In this document: positions 18,685-27,607 of the stretch, piece by piece
Position numbering within the stretch: position 1 is the first letter of the stretch
Layout: every line of letters starts with the position of its first letter
Assembly: GCF_038632915.1 (NCBI RefSeq)
Contig: NZ_CP152050.1
Location: 1,333,001-1,397,000 of the forward strand
Reading direction: 5' to 3'
Source of the DNA: Paenisporosarcina sp. FSL H8-0542
GTDB taxonomy: Bacteria; Bacillota; Bacilli; Bacillales_A; Planococcaceae
Length of the DNA: 64,000 nt
The notes under the pieces: model-generated
Database searches by the model: none
What the model was told of the DNA's origin: nothing
The model's input: only the letters and a program-made list of their open reading frames with translations
Translations under genes and position numbers: made by a program

Positions 18685-19989
18685 GTGTTTACATCAGTTG
18701 ATAAAGTAGTTGAATACATATATTCCATGGATCAGAAAACGGAGCGAAATGGTCGATTAAGTCGTATCACTTCCATCCTGGCGGTCCTCGGGAATCCACA
18801 TAAAGGATTCCGTTCTGTTCACATTGCAGGGTCAAACGGCAAAGGTTCCACTTTGAATGCTCTTAAAGAAATATTAATTGCTGAAGGCCTCCAAGTCGGA
18901 AGCTTCATATCTCCTCACCTTGAAAAAGTAAACGAACGCATCATGATGAATGATGTAATGATCACAGACGAACAATTTATCCAATATATGAACGATATCT
19001 TTCCACTTCTGCAAAAAGGTCAAGTTGGAGAAGGCTCGAACTTCTTCGAAATTTTGACGGTCATTGCATTTATGTACTATAACGACATGAAAGTGGATAT
19101 TGCCTTAATTGAAACAGGGATTGGCGGGAAATTCGATTCAACCAACGTACTGACACCACTGCTATCAATTTTAACGTCCATTTCGCTTGATCATACGCAA
19201 ATCCTAGGTGACACCCTTGAAGCCATCGCTGAAGAAAAAGCGGGAATCATCAAACCACTCGTTCCGGTGATCAGTGCAGTGAAAGACAAACAGGCTGTTG
19301 CGGTTATCGAACAGAAGGCCGAATTGGAACAAGCGCCGATTTACCAATTATATAAAGATTTTCTTATTGGAAATGTAACTCAGGAAATAAATCAACAAAG
19401 TTTTTCATATCAATTAAACAGTGAAAAAATGGTAGATATATCCCTGAAAATGATGGGGCATCACCAAGTTGAAAATGCGTCGCTTGCCATTACAGCTGCG
19501 TTGTTTTTGAACAAACATCACGGTTTTACCATTTCTGAAGAGAGTATCCGCCATGGTCTAATCACCTCTAGCTGGGCAGCGCGTTTTGAAGAAGTTTTAC
19601 CTAACGTCATCATAGACGGAGCACATAATCCGGCAGGTATGGAAGTGCTTATTCAAACCATTCAGCAACGCTACGCGACAAAAAATATTCACGTCGTCTT
19701 TACCGCACTTCAAGATAAAGACATTGCATCCGTGCTTCATATGCTGGATGAAATTTCAGCAAGCATTACTGTCACAGAAATTCATGTGAAAAATGCGGCA
19801 GCTGGAAAAGATATTTTTGAAGCGACAAAGCATCCAGAAAAACAATTGATTCTAAGCTGGCAAGAAGCACTCGAGCAGACTATAGTAAAAGTAGACGAGT
19901 CAAATGTTGTTCTAGTAACCGGCTCGCTATACTTTATGTCGCTTGCCCGTCCTTATTTAAAACAAAAAGCACAAACAAAAGTACTTTAA
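18685..19989 (+). CDS. folC: Folylpolyglutamate/dihydrofolate synthase, first copy
   Basis: FolC adds L-glutamate (gamma-linked) to folates, using ATP; bacterial forms may also make dihydrofolate. It is 434 aa with the Mur-ligase fold: P-loop HIAGSNGKGST, IETGIGGKFDSTN, DHTQILGDT, the Lys in EEKAGIIK, and the C-terminal domain opening with IIDGAHNPAG. The GTG start follows TTGAGGAGTGACC. It occupies the canonical folC position downstream of valS and is separated from a second folC by a terminator. Confidence 0.95.
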   Translation: MFTSVDKVVEYIYSMDQKTERNGRLSRITSILAVLGNPHKGFRSVHIAGSNGKGSTLNALKEILIAEGLQVGSFISPHLEKVNERIMMNDVMITDEQFIQYMNDIFPLLQKGQVGEGSNFFEILTVIAFMYYNDMKVDIALIETGIGGKFDSTNVLTPLLSILTSISLDHTQILGDTLEAIAEEKAGIIKPLVPVISAVKDKQAVAVIEQKAELEQAPIYQLYKDFLIGNVTQEINQQSFSYQLNSEKMVDISLKMMGHHQVENASLAITAALFLNKHHGFTISEESIRHGLITSSWAARFEEVLPNVIIDGAHNPAGMEVLIQTIQQRYATKNIHVVFTALQDKDIASVLHMLDEISASITVTEIHVKNAAAGKDIFEATKHPEKQLILSWQEALEQTIVKVDESNVVLVTGSLYFMSLARPYLKQKAQTKVL

Positions 19990-19995
19990 TATGTG

Positions 19996-20028
19996 ACCCT
20001 GCCTTTATTATGAAGGTGGGGTTCTTTT
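19996..20028 (+). terminator. Terminator between the two folC copies
   Basis: ACCCTGCCTT (19996-20005) pairs with AAGGTGGGGT (20013-20022) with two wobbles, followed by TCTTTTCT. Confidence 0.7.
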
Positions 20029-20054
20029 CTCGTTTATAGAAAGGAGATGTAATT

Positions 20055-21305
20055 ATGATTCCGAAGTTTAATGAATACAAAGAACGTTTTCAAATGGAAA
20101 GCAAAAACACAATAGAGCCAGGGCTGGATGCAATCCGTAATGCATTAGAAATAGTAGGAAACCCTCACTTGAAACTCAAATTCGTCCATGTTGCAGGGAC
20201 GAACGGAAAAGGTTCGACCATCAGCATGATGAATAGTATGCTTCAGGCACACGGTGTAAAGACGGGATGTTTTTATTCGCCTTGCTTCATGGATGTGCAT
20301 GATCAAATTCAGCTAAATGGGGAGTATATTTCACCTATTGACTTGAGTGAGGCTTTCAGTCGTGCAAAAGAAGCGGGACTCAGCGGAATGCTGACGGATT
20401 TTGAATTATTAACAGTTCTTGCATTTCTGGCATTCGAACAATTTCAACCTGATGTTGTACTGTTGGAAACGGGGATGGGGGGCAGGTTTGATAGCACGAA
20501 TGTCATTACTCCACTCATTTCAGTCATTCCGAGCATTGCAATTGAGCATGAACAATTTTTAGGAAACTCAATTGAAGAAGTGGCTTCTCATAAAGCGGGA
20601 ATCATTAAACCAGGCAGTCCAGTTGTCATTGGTCCAATGGAAGAGCCTGCTGAACAAGTACTAATAGAAGAAGCAAATAAAGGCGATTCTCCACTTTGGA
20701 AAATAAATAAAGATTTCACTTTATTGAATGGATTGTACCAAGACAGTGAAGGTCATGAATTCACGAATATGATTGTTCCACTCAAAGGTTCCCATCAAGT
20801 AAATAATGCAGCGCTTGCGATTCGAGCTGTACTCCATGTAGCCATTTCGCTCCAAGTAGAAGTGGAAGAAGAAACCCTTCGTAATGGATTGAGTGAAACA
20901 TTTATACCAGTACGATTTGAAAAAATTACAGATTATTTATATTTCGATGGAGCTCATAATCCGGCAAGTGCTCGTGCTCTCGTTGAAACTGTGAAAGAAT
21001 ACTTTCCTAATACACCTATTCATTTTTATTTAGGCATGATAAAAGGGAAAGATGCCAAAAAAATATTGCGCATTTATGAAGAAATTTCATCAAAATTTAC
21101 TTTTGTGGATTTCGAAGATGAGCGCGCAATGTCCGCAATCAGCTTGTCGAAAATGAGCGAATCGACTAACGTAACGATGACAAAAGACCTACTAGAATCA
21201 TTGCGAATTACAATTTCAGAAAAACAAGTGACTATAGTATCGGGTTCGCTCTATCTCTTGTCTAGCTTGCGTTTGGAGGCTATTCAAGTGTTTAAAATTA
21301 TTTGA
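20055..21305 (+). CDS. folC: FolC-family ligase, second copy
   Basis: A 416-aa Mur-ligase-fold paralogue of the preceding gene: P-loop HVAGTNGKGST, LETGMGGRFDSTN, the Lys in SHKAGIIKPG, and YFDGAHNPAS. The match is full length, but identity to the first copy is clearly partial. The Asp-His of the first copy (LDHTQILG) is Glu-His here (IEHEQFLG), which may alter folate binding. It has its own AAAGGAGATG ribosome site. It could be a folylpolyglutamate synthase with dihydrofolate synthase split off, or a redundant copy; the sequence alone does not decide. Confidence 0.88.
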   Translation: MIPKFNEYKERFQMESKNTIEPGLDAIRNALEIVGNPHLKLKFVHVAGTNGKGSTISMMNSMLQAHGVKTGCFYSPCFMDVHDQIQLNGEYISPIDLSEAFSRAKEAGLSGMLTDFELLTVLAFLAFEQFQPDVVLLETGMGGRFDSTNVITPLISVIPSIAIEHEQFLGNSIEEVASHKAGIIKPGSPVVIGPMEEPAEQVLIEEANKGDSPLWKINKDFTLLNGLYQDSEGHEFTNMIVPLKGSHQVNNAALAIRAVLHVAISLQVEVEEETLRNGLSETFIPVRFEKITDYLYFDGAHNPASARALVETVKEYFPNTPIHFYLGMIKGKDAKKILRIYEEISSKFTFVDFEDERAMSAISLSKMSESTNVTMTKDLLESLRITISEKQVTIVSGSLYLLSSLRLEAIQVFKII

Positions 21306-21387
21306 ATATTAAAGATGACAAAACTTTCTAATTTTGATAGGATGTATTTAGTACTAGATAAATTGAACCATTTTGAAAGGGGCGTAT

Positions 21388-23094
21388 ATGGACATTTCTA
21401 AACGAACACAACGATTGATTTGGGCCATATGGGTTCTGGTTGTACCATTTGGCATTTATTCGATTTACCAGTTCGCAGAGCCTACTGAAATTAATTGGCC
21501 AATTTTATTGGGATATGCAGCTCTGGCAATAATAACGACATACTTTCCATTTAAAGTAGCTGGAACAACCCTTTTCTTAGTTCAATGGATCAACCTTGCC
21601 ATATTTTTGAAATATGGAGTGTTTGTTGAAATGTTGGTCATGCAATTGGCAATTATTCCACTGGCCATACAACTCAAAATCGGGTTCAGCGATTTCTTTC
21701 GAGCACTATTTAACTCATTTATGTTTTTCATGGTATCGGTCATTAGTGGCGTTTCTGTCATTTTAATGGGTTATGATATTGGTTCGATCGAGTTAAAACA
21801 TATTCTTTTATTCGGTTTTCTCTATCAAATCATTAATACTTTTTCTAATCATGTAATTTTGCACTTATATCTGGTTTTAACAAAGCAAGAACACACAGGC
21901 TTCTTTGGAAGAGATTCACTTTGGGATTATGCAGGTTTAGTCGTGACATTCCCATTCGGCTTTACTCTTTATTTGCTAAATGAATATGTTGGACCTGTTG
22001 CATTCTTACTAATAGGTATCCCATTCTTAATCATTACATTCCTAGTCCGCTTATACAGTAATTCCGAACGCGTCAACGAAGACTTAAACCAAGCGACTGA
22101 AATAGGACATGAACTGGCAGATCGACTCAGCAATGATGCAATTATCGATTTATTCTTATCAAGAATCAGCAAAATGTTACCAGTTGATTATTCCTATATC
22201 ATTGATATTGACCAAGGTAATATGTACTTCTTAAAGTCGAAGGAAAAAGATATCAATGTAGAAATTTTGCAAACTCACGAAGAATTACTAAAAAGTATAG
22301 CTGGAATTGTCTATAAAAAAGACAAGTCGATTCTTTTCAACAAACAAAAAGAATGGCGTAAGTCAGGATCGGATTTTCTTCCAACGGATACAGAGAGCAT
22401 CATTTCTGTCCCAATTAGTCGGAATCAAAAAATGGAAGGAATTCTGGTCATAGCTTCAAGGAAAAAATACGCATTTGAAACCTATCAACTTCAGATTATC
22501 AGCTTGCTATGTTCCTATTTTGCGGTATCTCTTGAAAAAGCTCGATACGTACAAGATGCAGTATCTAAAAGTGAACGATGCGGCCTAACGAAATTATACA
22601 ATTACCGGTATTTAGATCAGCAACTTGAAACCAATATGAGCCAATTGCTAAATGGAGAGCTTCGGCAATTATCATTATTGATGATGGACATCGACCACTT
22701 CAAAGCCATCAATGATACGTATGGACATCAAAGTGGAAACGATATTCTCTTTGGACTGGCAAGATTGTTGGAAAATGAACTTGGGGACGCCGGCATCATT
22801 GCTAGGTATGGCGGAGAAGAATTTGTTATCATCTTACCAAACTACTCCAAACAACAATCACTAGCACTTGCAGAAGAATTACGTGAGAAGATCGAAACCA
22901 CGCGTTTTGAAATTCGGACAGACCTGGAAGATGAACCCGTGCTGTCCTTTGTCAACATCACAACAAGTATCGGTGTCTCAACTGCACCAGAAGACTGTGA
23001 CGATGCTATGGCATTGATTCGTAATGCGGATAGAGCGCTATATATTGGGGCGAAACGAGAAGGACGTAATCGTGTTGCGGAATATGTGAAATAA
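21388..23094 (+). CDS. Membrane-bound diguanylate cyclase (membrane domain, GAF, GGDEF)
   Basis: Makes c-di-GMP from two GTP. The 568-aa protein has about six N-terminal membrane helices (roughly residues 10-215), a GAF-like sensory domain (about 240-390) and a C-terminal GGDEF domain. The active site is RYGGEEF (residues about 473-479), an accepted catalytic variant. The metal Asp is in LLMMDIDHFKAINDTYGH. The RxxD inhibition site expected just upstream is absent (Gly replaces both Arg and Asp), so product feedback is probably lost. ATG 21388 follows GAAAGGGG. It lies immediately before the type IV pilus operon, whose PilB carries c-di-GMP-binding motifs. Confidence 0.93.
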   Translation: MDISKRTQRLIWAIWVLVVPFGIYSIYQFAEPTEINWPILLGYAALAIITTYFPFKVAGTTLFLVQWINLAIFLKYGVFVEMLVMQLAIIPLAIQLKIGFSDFFRALFNSFMFFMVSVISGVSVILMGYDIGSIELKHILLFGFLYQIINTFSNHVILHLYLVLTKQEHTGFFGRDSLWDYAGLVVTFPFGFTLYLLNEYVGPVAFLLIGIPFLIITFLVRLYSNSERVNEDLNQATEIGHELADRLSNDAIIDLFLSRISKMLPVDYSYIIDIDQGNMYFLKSKEKDINVEILQTHEELLKSIAGIVYKKDKSILFNKQKEWRKSGSDFLPTDTESIISVPISRNQKMEGILVIASRKKYAFETYQLQIISLLCSYFAVSLEKARYVQDAVSKSERCGLTKLYNYRYLDQQLETNMSQLLNGELRQLSLLMMDIDHFKAINDTYGHQSGNDILFGLARLLENELGDAGIIARYGGEEFVIILPNYSKQQSLALAEELREKIETTRFEIRTDLEDEPVLSFVNITTSIGVSTAPEDCDDAMALIRNADRALYIGAKREGRNRVAEYVK

Positions 23095-23099
23095 TGAAG

Positions 23100-23126
23100 A
23101 GAGCTGATCTAATCAGCTCTTTTTTC
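23100..23126 (+). terminator. Terminator after the diguanylate cyclase gene
   Basis: AGAGCTGAT (23100-23108) pairs perfectly with ATCAGCTCT (23112-23120), 3-base loop, then T-run. Confidence 0.88.
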
Positions 23127-23164
23127 CTAGGATAGAATAAGAGATTAAATATAGTATAAAAATA

Positions 23165-23193
23165 ATGACAATTTTACTAAAACAATACATAAT
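23165..23193 (+). promoter_or_regulatory. Candidate promoter of the pilus operon
   Basis: ATGACA (23165-23170), 17 bp, CATAAT (23188-23193). The spacer contains TTTTAC soon after the -35. The same layout recurs before the second PilX-like gene at 25737. Confidence 0.5.
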
Positions 23194-23225
23194 ACGTATA
23201 AACAACATGAAATGAGAAAAATTAT

Positions 23226-23753
23226 ATGAAACTATTTCCAAATAAATCTAAACAAAATGGACTGACACTCGTGGAAGTTCTGGCAGCTCTTGTCATAATG
23301 GGAATTGTTTTCGTGGGTATCATGACTGTGTTTCCGCAAATGACTTTATTTAATACGAAGACAGAGACAAAGTTGGATACGATGAATATAGCGCGGCAGG
23401 AAATTACGGAGTTTATTGAAAATAGCAAAGGGAAATATATTCCCCATACTTCAACAAAAATAATTCCTTTTGATCAGATTAAACCTATTATTGAATTGCA
23501 ATTTGAAGAAACCACAACAATAACTAATAGCCACGTAATTACAGACGAACCGGCAAGTAATAAAGACGATTACAATTCATTCAAATTTAATAGCACAGTT
23601 GATTCAGGAGAAGAATTTAAATTCGAAATTCAAGTATTCGATGTGCCTGATCTTTCAGGAACCATTTCTTTATATAAGACCATTCTTAAAATTTATACGC
23701 TCGGAGGTCAATTGAGTAGTGAAACTTATGGCTATATTGAGGTGACCTCATGA
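23226..23753 (+). CDS. Type IV minor pilin (PilV-like, prepilin N-terminal motif)
   Basis: The 175-aa protein starts with a basic leader ending in Gly (residues 1-12). It continues with LTLVEVLAALVIMGIVFVGI, a class III prepilin signal with Glu at mature position 5 followed by the hydrophobic stalk. The mature domain is unlike major pilins and shows no recognised fold by eye. It is the first of three linked minor-pilin genes and overlaps the next by 4 bases. The likely role is priming pilus assembly or sitting at the tip. The Shine-Dalgarno is weak. Confidence 0.85.
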   Translation: MKLFPNKSKQNGLTLVEVLAALVIMGIVFVGIMTVFPQMTLFNTKTETKLDTMNIARQEITEFIENSKGKYIPHTSTKIIPFDQIKPIIELQFEETTTITNSHVITDEPASNKDDYNSFKFNSTVDSGEEFKFEIQVFDVPDLSGTISLYKTILKIYTLGGQLSSETYGYIEVTS

Positions 23754-24211
23754 TCAAATATATTAAAAATAATCAAGGCATAACACTCGTGGAATTAATA
23801 GTGGCTCTAGCCTTAGTTTCAATGGTAGCTATATTAATTATGACAACTTTGGGAATCGGCTTTAAGCATTCAATAGCGGAATCCAATAAGACTTCCGCTC
23901 AACAGGAAGCAAATTTAATTGTTTCGAAATTAATGAACCAGCACCGTAAAGGGGATTGTTATTACATTAAAGGGGCTTCTGGTGGAATTATGATTGCTCC
24001 TGTATCTTCTACATTATGTACAAGTACAACTGAGCCACCTGCCAGTTCATTCAAGCCTGTTTCAGATACTCGTTTCAATGTGACTATGACAAGTGTAAAT
24101 CAAATGATTAACCCAACGAAAGATGACTACACATTGGTTGCTGCAGTGAAATATAAAAATGCGACCTACAAAATAAACACGATACTTACGAGATATAAAA
24201 CAACTAAGTAA
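23750..24211 (+). CDS. Type IV minor pilin (PilW/PilJ-like, prepilin motif)
   Basis: A 153-aa protein with prepilin leader MIKYIKNNQG and stalk ITLVELIVALALVSMVAILI, including Glu5. The C-terminal globular part has two Cys (in GDCYYIKG and SSTLCTST) that could form a disulfide outside the cell. Translation is coupled to the previous gene by ATGA. Together with its neighbours it resembles the PilV-PilW-PilX minor-pilin set. Confidence 0.85.
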   Translation: MIKYIKNNQGITLVELIVALALVSMVAILIMTTLGIGFKHSIAESNKTSAQQEANLIVSKLMNQHRKGDCYYIKGASGGIMIAPVSSTLCTSTTEPPASSFKPVSDTRFNVTMTSVNQMINPTKDDYTLVAAVKYKNATYKINTILTRYKTTK

Positions 24212-24225
24212 AGAGGAGGATTCAA

Positions 24226-25677
24226 ATGAAGTATGTAAAAAACCATAAAGGTTATGCTTTGTTACTTGTCCTCTTTTTAGTTGTTGTTTTTGTTGGTTTA
24301 TCAGCAGTATTTGTTGCCGCATCTTTTAATAATGCCAAGCAGGAAAGTACTGTCGACGTCCGCAATCAATCCGTTGTCGCAGCCGAGATGGGTGTGAAAT
24401 ATAATATCAATAATCTAATGAATGAAATAAAAATATTAAATCAGGATTATAAGAATTTCATGAATACAAGTCTGAATACTTTAGTGGATAAAGCAACGGC
24501 AGTTACCACTGCAAAGGATAATAACTTACCACTCCCTAACGGAATGTCAACTGCCGCATGCAGTGTCTTTTATTCCAATGTCCACATTAATGACTGGATT
24601 GATTGTGAAACGAAAGAAATAGAAAGAGCCGGCGTTGATATGTATATGTCCGAGGTTAATCGGGTGTACGCAGACTTAGCTCCCCAAGAAAATAGAGTTG
24701 ACTCAAAAACGAAATATGAGTTAATGCCACTTGCCGTAAACCTGGTGTTTGATCAAGCAACTCGCAGAATTGAAATACCTCTTTCCGTACAAGGGAAACA
24801 AAATGCTTCAGTTAAAAATCTGAATGCTAAATTGATTGTAACCATCCCGGATCATACATCCGAAACGAATGATATTGTAATCAAAACGATTTTAAGTGAA
24901 AAAGAAACGGTCGATCGCATTTTCATTCCACCAAATGACAATACGACCATTTGTCCTACCCAAGCTAGTGAAATGACTTCAGGTGTCTGCAAATATACTG
25001 GCACCAATCTTGAAAGTTATTTAGCTAGTTTGCCAGATCCTTCGAAAGTAAGTATCAAAGTTGAGGATTTATGTTATGCAGTAAAAGACAAGACCAAATG
25101 TAATTTGAACATTCTAGATGGTAGTGGCGGAACAGTATACATAAAACCGTCAAATCAAACGGTAAATGTAGATAATTTAAATAATTTAGAAGACATTTCC
25201 ATGTACGTGGATGGCGACTTAATCATTAAAAACAGTAATTCAGCAGATAACAATACAATCGTCAGTCGTTCGTACTCATTCCATGTAAGTATGAACTTGA
25301 CGAACAGCAATCTAGTTGTTTTAGGGAATGAAGCAAAGACTGGTTATATAGATTGGAAATCAACAGGAAAAAGCGTAACGGTCTCGACTAATTCTAAGAT
25401 GTGTATTAATTTGAATGGCATAAGTTTAGCGAATTCTTCTGATTTAACTGACCCCTCTATATTAAGTGGCAATGGAAAATTAATTCTTTACCCTGGGCGA
25501 ACGGATATGGATAAACTGCCCGCAGCCGTTGAGGATAAGATAATTTACATGAATGATTTCGTGGCATTTTTAAATGAATGTAATGTAAATACTTCCGGTT
25601 TACCAGAAGGGCATTCAATGAAACAATTTATCGATAGCACGAGTGAAATTGAAGCGACAGTTGATTACGGTAACTAA
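24226..25677 (+). CDS. PilX-like large minor pilin / pilus-associated protein, copy 1
   Basis: A 483-aa protein with the short leader MKYVKNHKG followed by YALLLVLFLVVVFVGLSAVF. The prepilin-like stalk lacks Glu5 (Leu there), as in PilX-type or GspK-like proteins that cap the fibre. The long extracellular part has conserved Cys and a C-terminal beta-rich region with NLVVLGNEAKTGY. The gene AAGAGGAGGATTCAA site is strong. A paralogue follows at 25823. The function is inferred from position among minor pilins; large size may mean a tip adhesin. Confidence 0.75.
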   Translation: MKYVKNHKGYALLLVLFLVVVFVGLSAVFVAASFNNAKQESTVDVRNQSVVAAEMGVKYNINNLMNEIKILNQDYKNFMNTSLNTLVDKATAVTTAKDNNLPLPNGMSTAACSVFYSNVHINDWIDCETKEIERAGVDMYMSEVNRVYADLAPQENRVDSKTKYELMPLAVNLVFDQATRRIEIPLSVQGKQNASVKNLNAKLIVTIPDHTSETNDIVIKTILSEKETVDRIFIPPNDNTTICPTQASEMTSGVCKYTGTNLESYLASLPDPSKVSIKVEDLCYAVKDKTKCNLNILDGSGGTVYIKPSNQTVNVDNLNNLEDISMYVDGDLIIKNSNSADNNTIVSRSYSFHVSMNLTNSNLVVLGNEAKTGYIDWKSTGKSVTVSTNSKMCINLNGISLANSSDLTDPSILSGNGKLILYPGRTDMDKLPAAVEDKIIYMNDFVAFLNECNVNTSGLPEGHSMKQFIDSTSEIEATVDYGN

Positions 25678-25680
25678 TAG

Positions 25681-25713
25681 AAAAGAGTCGAATAACTCGA
25701 CTCTTTTCTTTTT
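25681..25713 (+). terminator. Terminator after PilX-like copy 1
   Basis: AAAAGAGTCGA (25681-25691) pairs perfectly with TCGACTCTTTT (25697-25707), then CTTTTT. It splits the pilus locus into at least two transcription units. Confidence 0.9.
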
Positions 25714-25736
25714 ATGTATTTTTCCCTATTTTTAAC

Positions 25737-25765
25737 ATGACATTTTACACAAATAGTATGATAAT
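25737..25765 (+). promoter_or_regulatory. Candidate promoter of the second pilus transcript
   Basis: ATGACA (25737-25742), 17 bp, GATAAT (25760-25765), with TTTTAC early in the spacer as at 23165. The predicted start near 25772 lies after ATG 25769, so translation should begin at ATG 25823. Confidence 0.5.
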
Positions 25766-25822
25766 AGGATGAGTCTGTTTGGAAAAATCACACCAAAAGT
25801 CTCGGTGGGGGTTATCGGAAAA

Positions 25823-27184
25823 ATGAAAAAATTATTGAATGATAGAGGATATGCTCTTTTAATAGTTTTATTTACCATTATAATATTCTTAAGCATGTCA
25901 GCAGTGTTCATGAGTGCCTCGCTCAACCATGTGAAACAAGAGCAAACGGTTGATCAGAATAATCAAGCGGTTGTTGCTGCAGAGATGGGCACGAAATTCT
26001 ATACTACATTCTTCAACAACGAAATAAAAAAAATAGAACAAAACATCTTAGATACAATTGTTAATCCTAGATTAAATTCCTTAAAGCTATGTGAAAACCT
26101 AGTTCCTAAAGGTACCAAGTGTAATACTCCTATTAAAATAACAGAGGAATTAAATAATATTAATAATGATTCATTAAGGGAATTTAATAAACAAATGAAT
26201 AAATTGCTTTCAGGTTTCAATAACGAAATTCTAATAAAAGAAATAACACCAAATACCGATTTTGTTCCTTCTCGAATTACTCCTGAAACATTGGACGTTA
26301 ATGTTAAAAATCAAGCTTTTAATTTTGACATCATAGGTAGTAATTTTGAGGCTAATAGCTTAAAAGAGAAAAAGTTAAATACAAATGTGAAAGTTACTAT
26401 TCCATCCTATGTTCCCAATACTCTTGTACAGAGCCCTGTACTTGATGATAAAGAAAATGTGAATACAATTAAGCCGAAAAATTTACAAAGTTGTTTACCT
26501 TTGAAAAATTTAATCGCTCCTTATGAATGTGATTTAGGTAATAATACAATATCAGATTTAAATCTGACTCTTATTAATAATAAGCCTCTAATTGTATGGG
26601 TAAATAATTTAAATCAAGCAATTTGCCCATCAAATATTTGCCAATCCGACTTGAAAGGTCTAACTATTAAATCAGATATTCATCAAGATTTTACTGTTAA
26701 AAATGGTAAATCCATCTCAGATGCAAACATTGTATTTCCGGGTAATATGAAGTTTGAATCTGGTGGAAATCATTTGAATATAGATTTAATTGTAGAATCT
26801 ATATCAGTATCTAATGTATTACAACATGTTAGTGAAAATATTGTAGTGTTAGGTAACAAAGATGGTACGGGATACTTAATGGTAGAAGGCAAGAAAAAAG
26901 ATGTAAATGTCAGCATGGCTTCTGGATATAAACTTTGCTTAAATCTTGATGGTTTGGATGATGATGCAACAAATATTAAGTTACCAGGTTCTCATAAAGG
27001 TGAATTAATCTATTATTCTTCTAAAGGAGAAAGTATAGATGGTGGTATTAAACATGTAGGAACATATTTTGAGTTTTTAAAAGGATGTTCTCAAAAGATT
27101 GCTCCAATTAAAGATCCAATACTAACACCAGATGTGAATGATTCGAACTTTGATTTTACATTAAAAGTAGACTATATAAATTAA
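25823..27184 (+). CDS. PilX-like large minor pilin / pilus-associated protein, copy 2
   Basis: A 453-aa paralogue of the gene at 24226. The N-terminus MKKLLNDRGYALLIVLF, the following QEQTVDQNNQAVVAAEMGTK, and the C-terminal NIVVLGNKDGTGYL all align with copy 1. The middle is strongly diverged and the DNA is visibly more AT-rich (many Asn, Ile and Lys codons). The position-5 Glu is again missing. ATG 25823 is chosen over ATG 25769 because the promoter's transcription start lies between them. It could be a diversified surface variant. Confidence 0.72.
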   Translation: MKKLLNDRGYALLIVLFTIIIFLSMSAVFMSASLNHVKQEQTVDQNNQAVVAAEMGTKFYTTFFNNEIKKIEQNILDTIVNPRLNSLKLCENLVPKGTKCNTPIKITEELNNINNDSLREFNKQMNKLLSGFNNEILIKEITPNTDFVPSRITPETLDVNVKNQAFNFDIIGSNFEANSLKEKKLNTNVKVTIPSYVPNTLVQSPVLDDKENVNTIKPKNLQSCLPLKNLIAPYECDLGNNTISDLNLTLINNKPLIVWVNNLNQAICPSNICQSDLKGLTIKSDIHQDFTVKNGKSISDANIVFPGNMKFESGGNHLNIDLIVESISVSNVLQHVSENIVVLGNKDGTGYLMVEGKKKDVNVSMASGYKLCLNLDGLDDDATNIKLPGSHKGELIYYSSKGESIDGGIKHVGTYFEFLKGCSQKIAPIKDPILTPDVNDSNFDFTLKVDYIN

Positions 27185-27202
27185 CATTTTCCGAGGTGAA
27201 AC

Positions 27203-27607
27203 ATGATTAAATTTCTTATTCTTATCTTGGTTGCATTCATCGTGTTTCCAATCGTGATAATATCCGTGAAAAAAGTAGATTTAAAAACTAAGCTAATGTT
27301 TCTTTTCGGCGGATTCATCATCGCTCTATTAGGCTTGTTGGCACAATCCAAGCTAAGTCTCTATTATTCTGTTTTGATTATGTTAGGTTTGTTATTTGCA
27401 GGTGCCGTAATTATAACGAAACGGTTGGAAAATGAAAAACTTCAAGAAGAAGAATTGCATTTATATGTGCCTAAATCTATTCAAGAAGCGATAGAAAAAC
27501 CTTCAGAATCCTATGTTGCAGCAACTTCTCCGACACCGAAAGTTCAACCTGTTATTGAATCTCAAGCTGAAGACTGGTTAAAACCTGCAAAAAAGGAGGA
27601 CCAATAA
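27203..27607 (+). CDS. Small membrane protein of the pilus locus, unknown
   Basis: A 134-aa protein with three hydrophobic helices in the first 75 residues and a soluble Pro/Glu-rich tail ending in DWLKPAKKEDQ. No family is recognised. GAGGTGAA precedes the ATG, and the stop abuts the next start, so it is co-transcribed with the VanW-like gene and pilB. A role as accessory membrane component of the pilus machine is only inferred from position. Confidence 0.75.
   Translation: MIKFLILILVAFIVFPIVIISVKKVDLKTKLMFLFGGFIIALLGLLAQSKLSLYYSVLIMLGLLFAGAVIITKRLENEKLQEEELHLYVPKSIQEAIEKPSESYVAATSPTPKVQPVIESQAEDWLKPAKKEDQ

Noticed and set aside
21334-21360. Promoter TTGATA...TAGATA before the diguanylate cyclase
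   Set aside because: The spacing is only 15 bp and the -10 is poor. The start of this transcript is left open.
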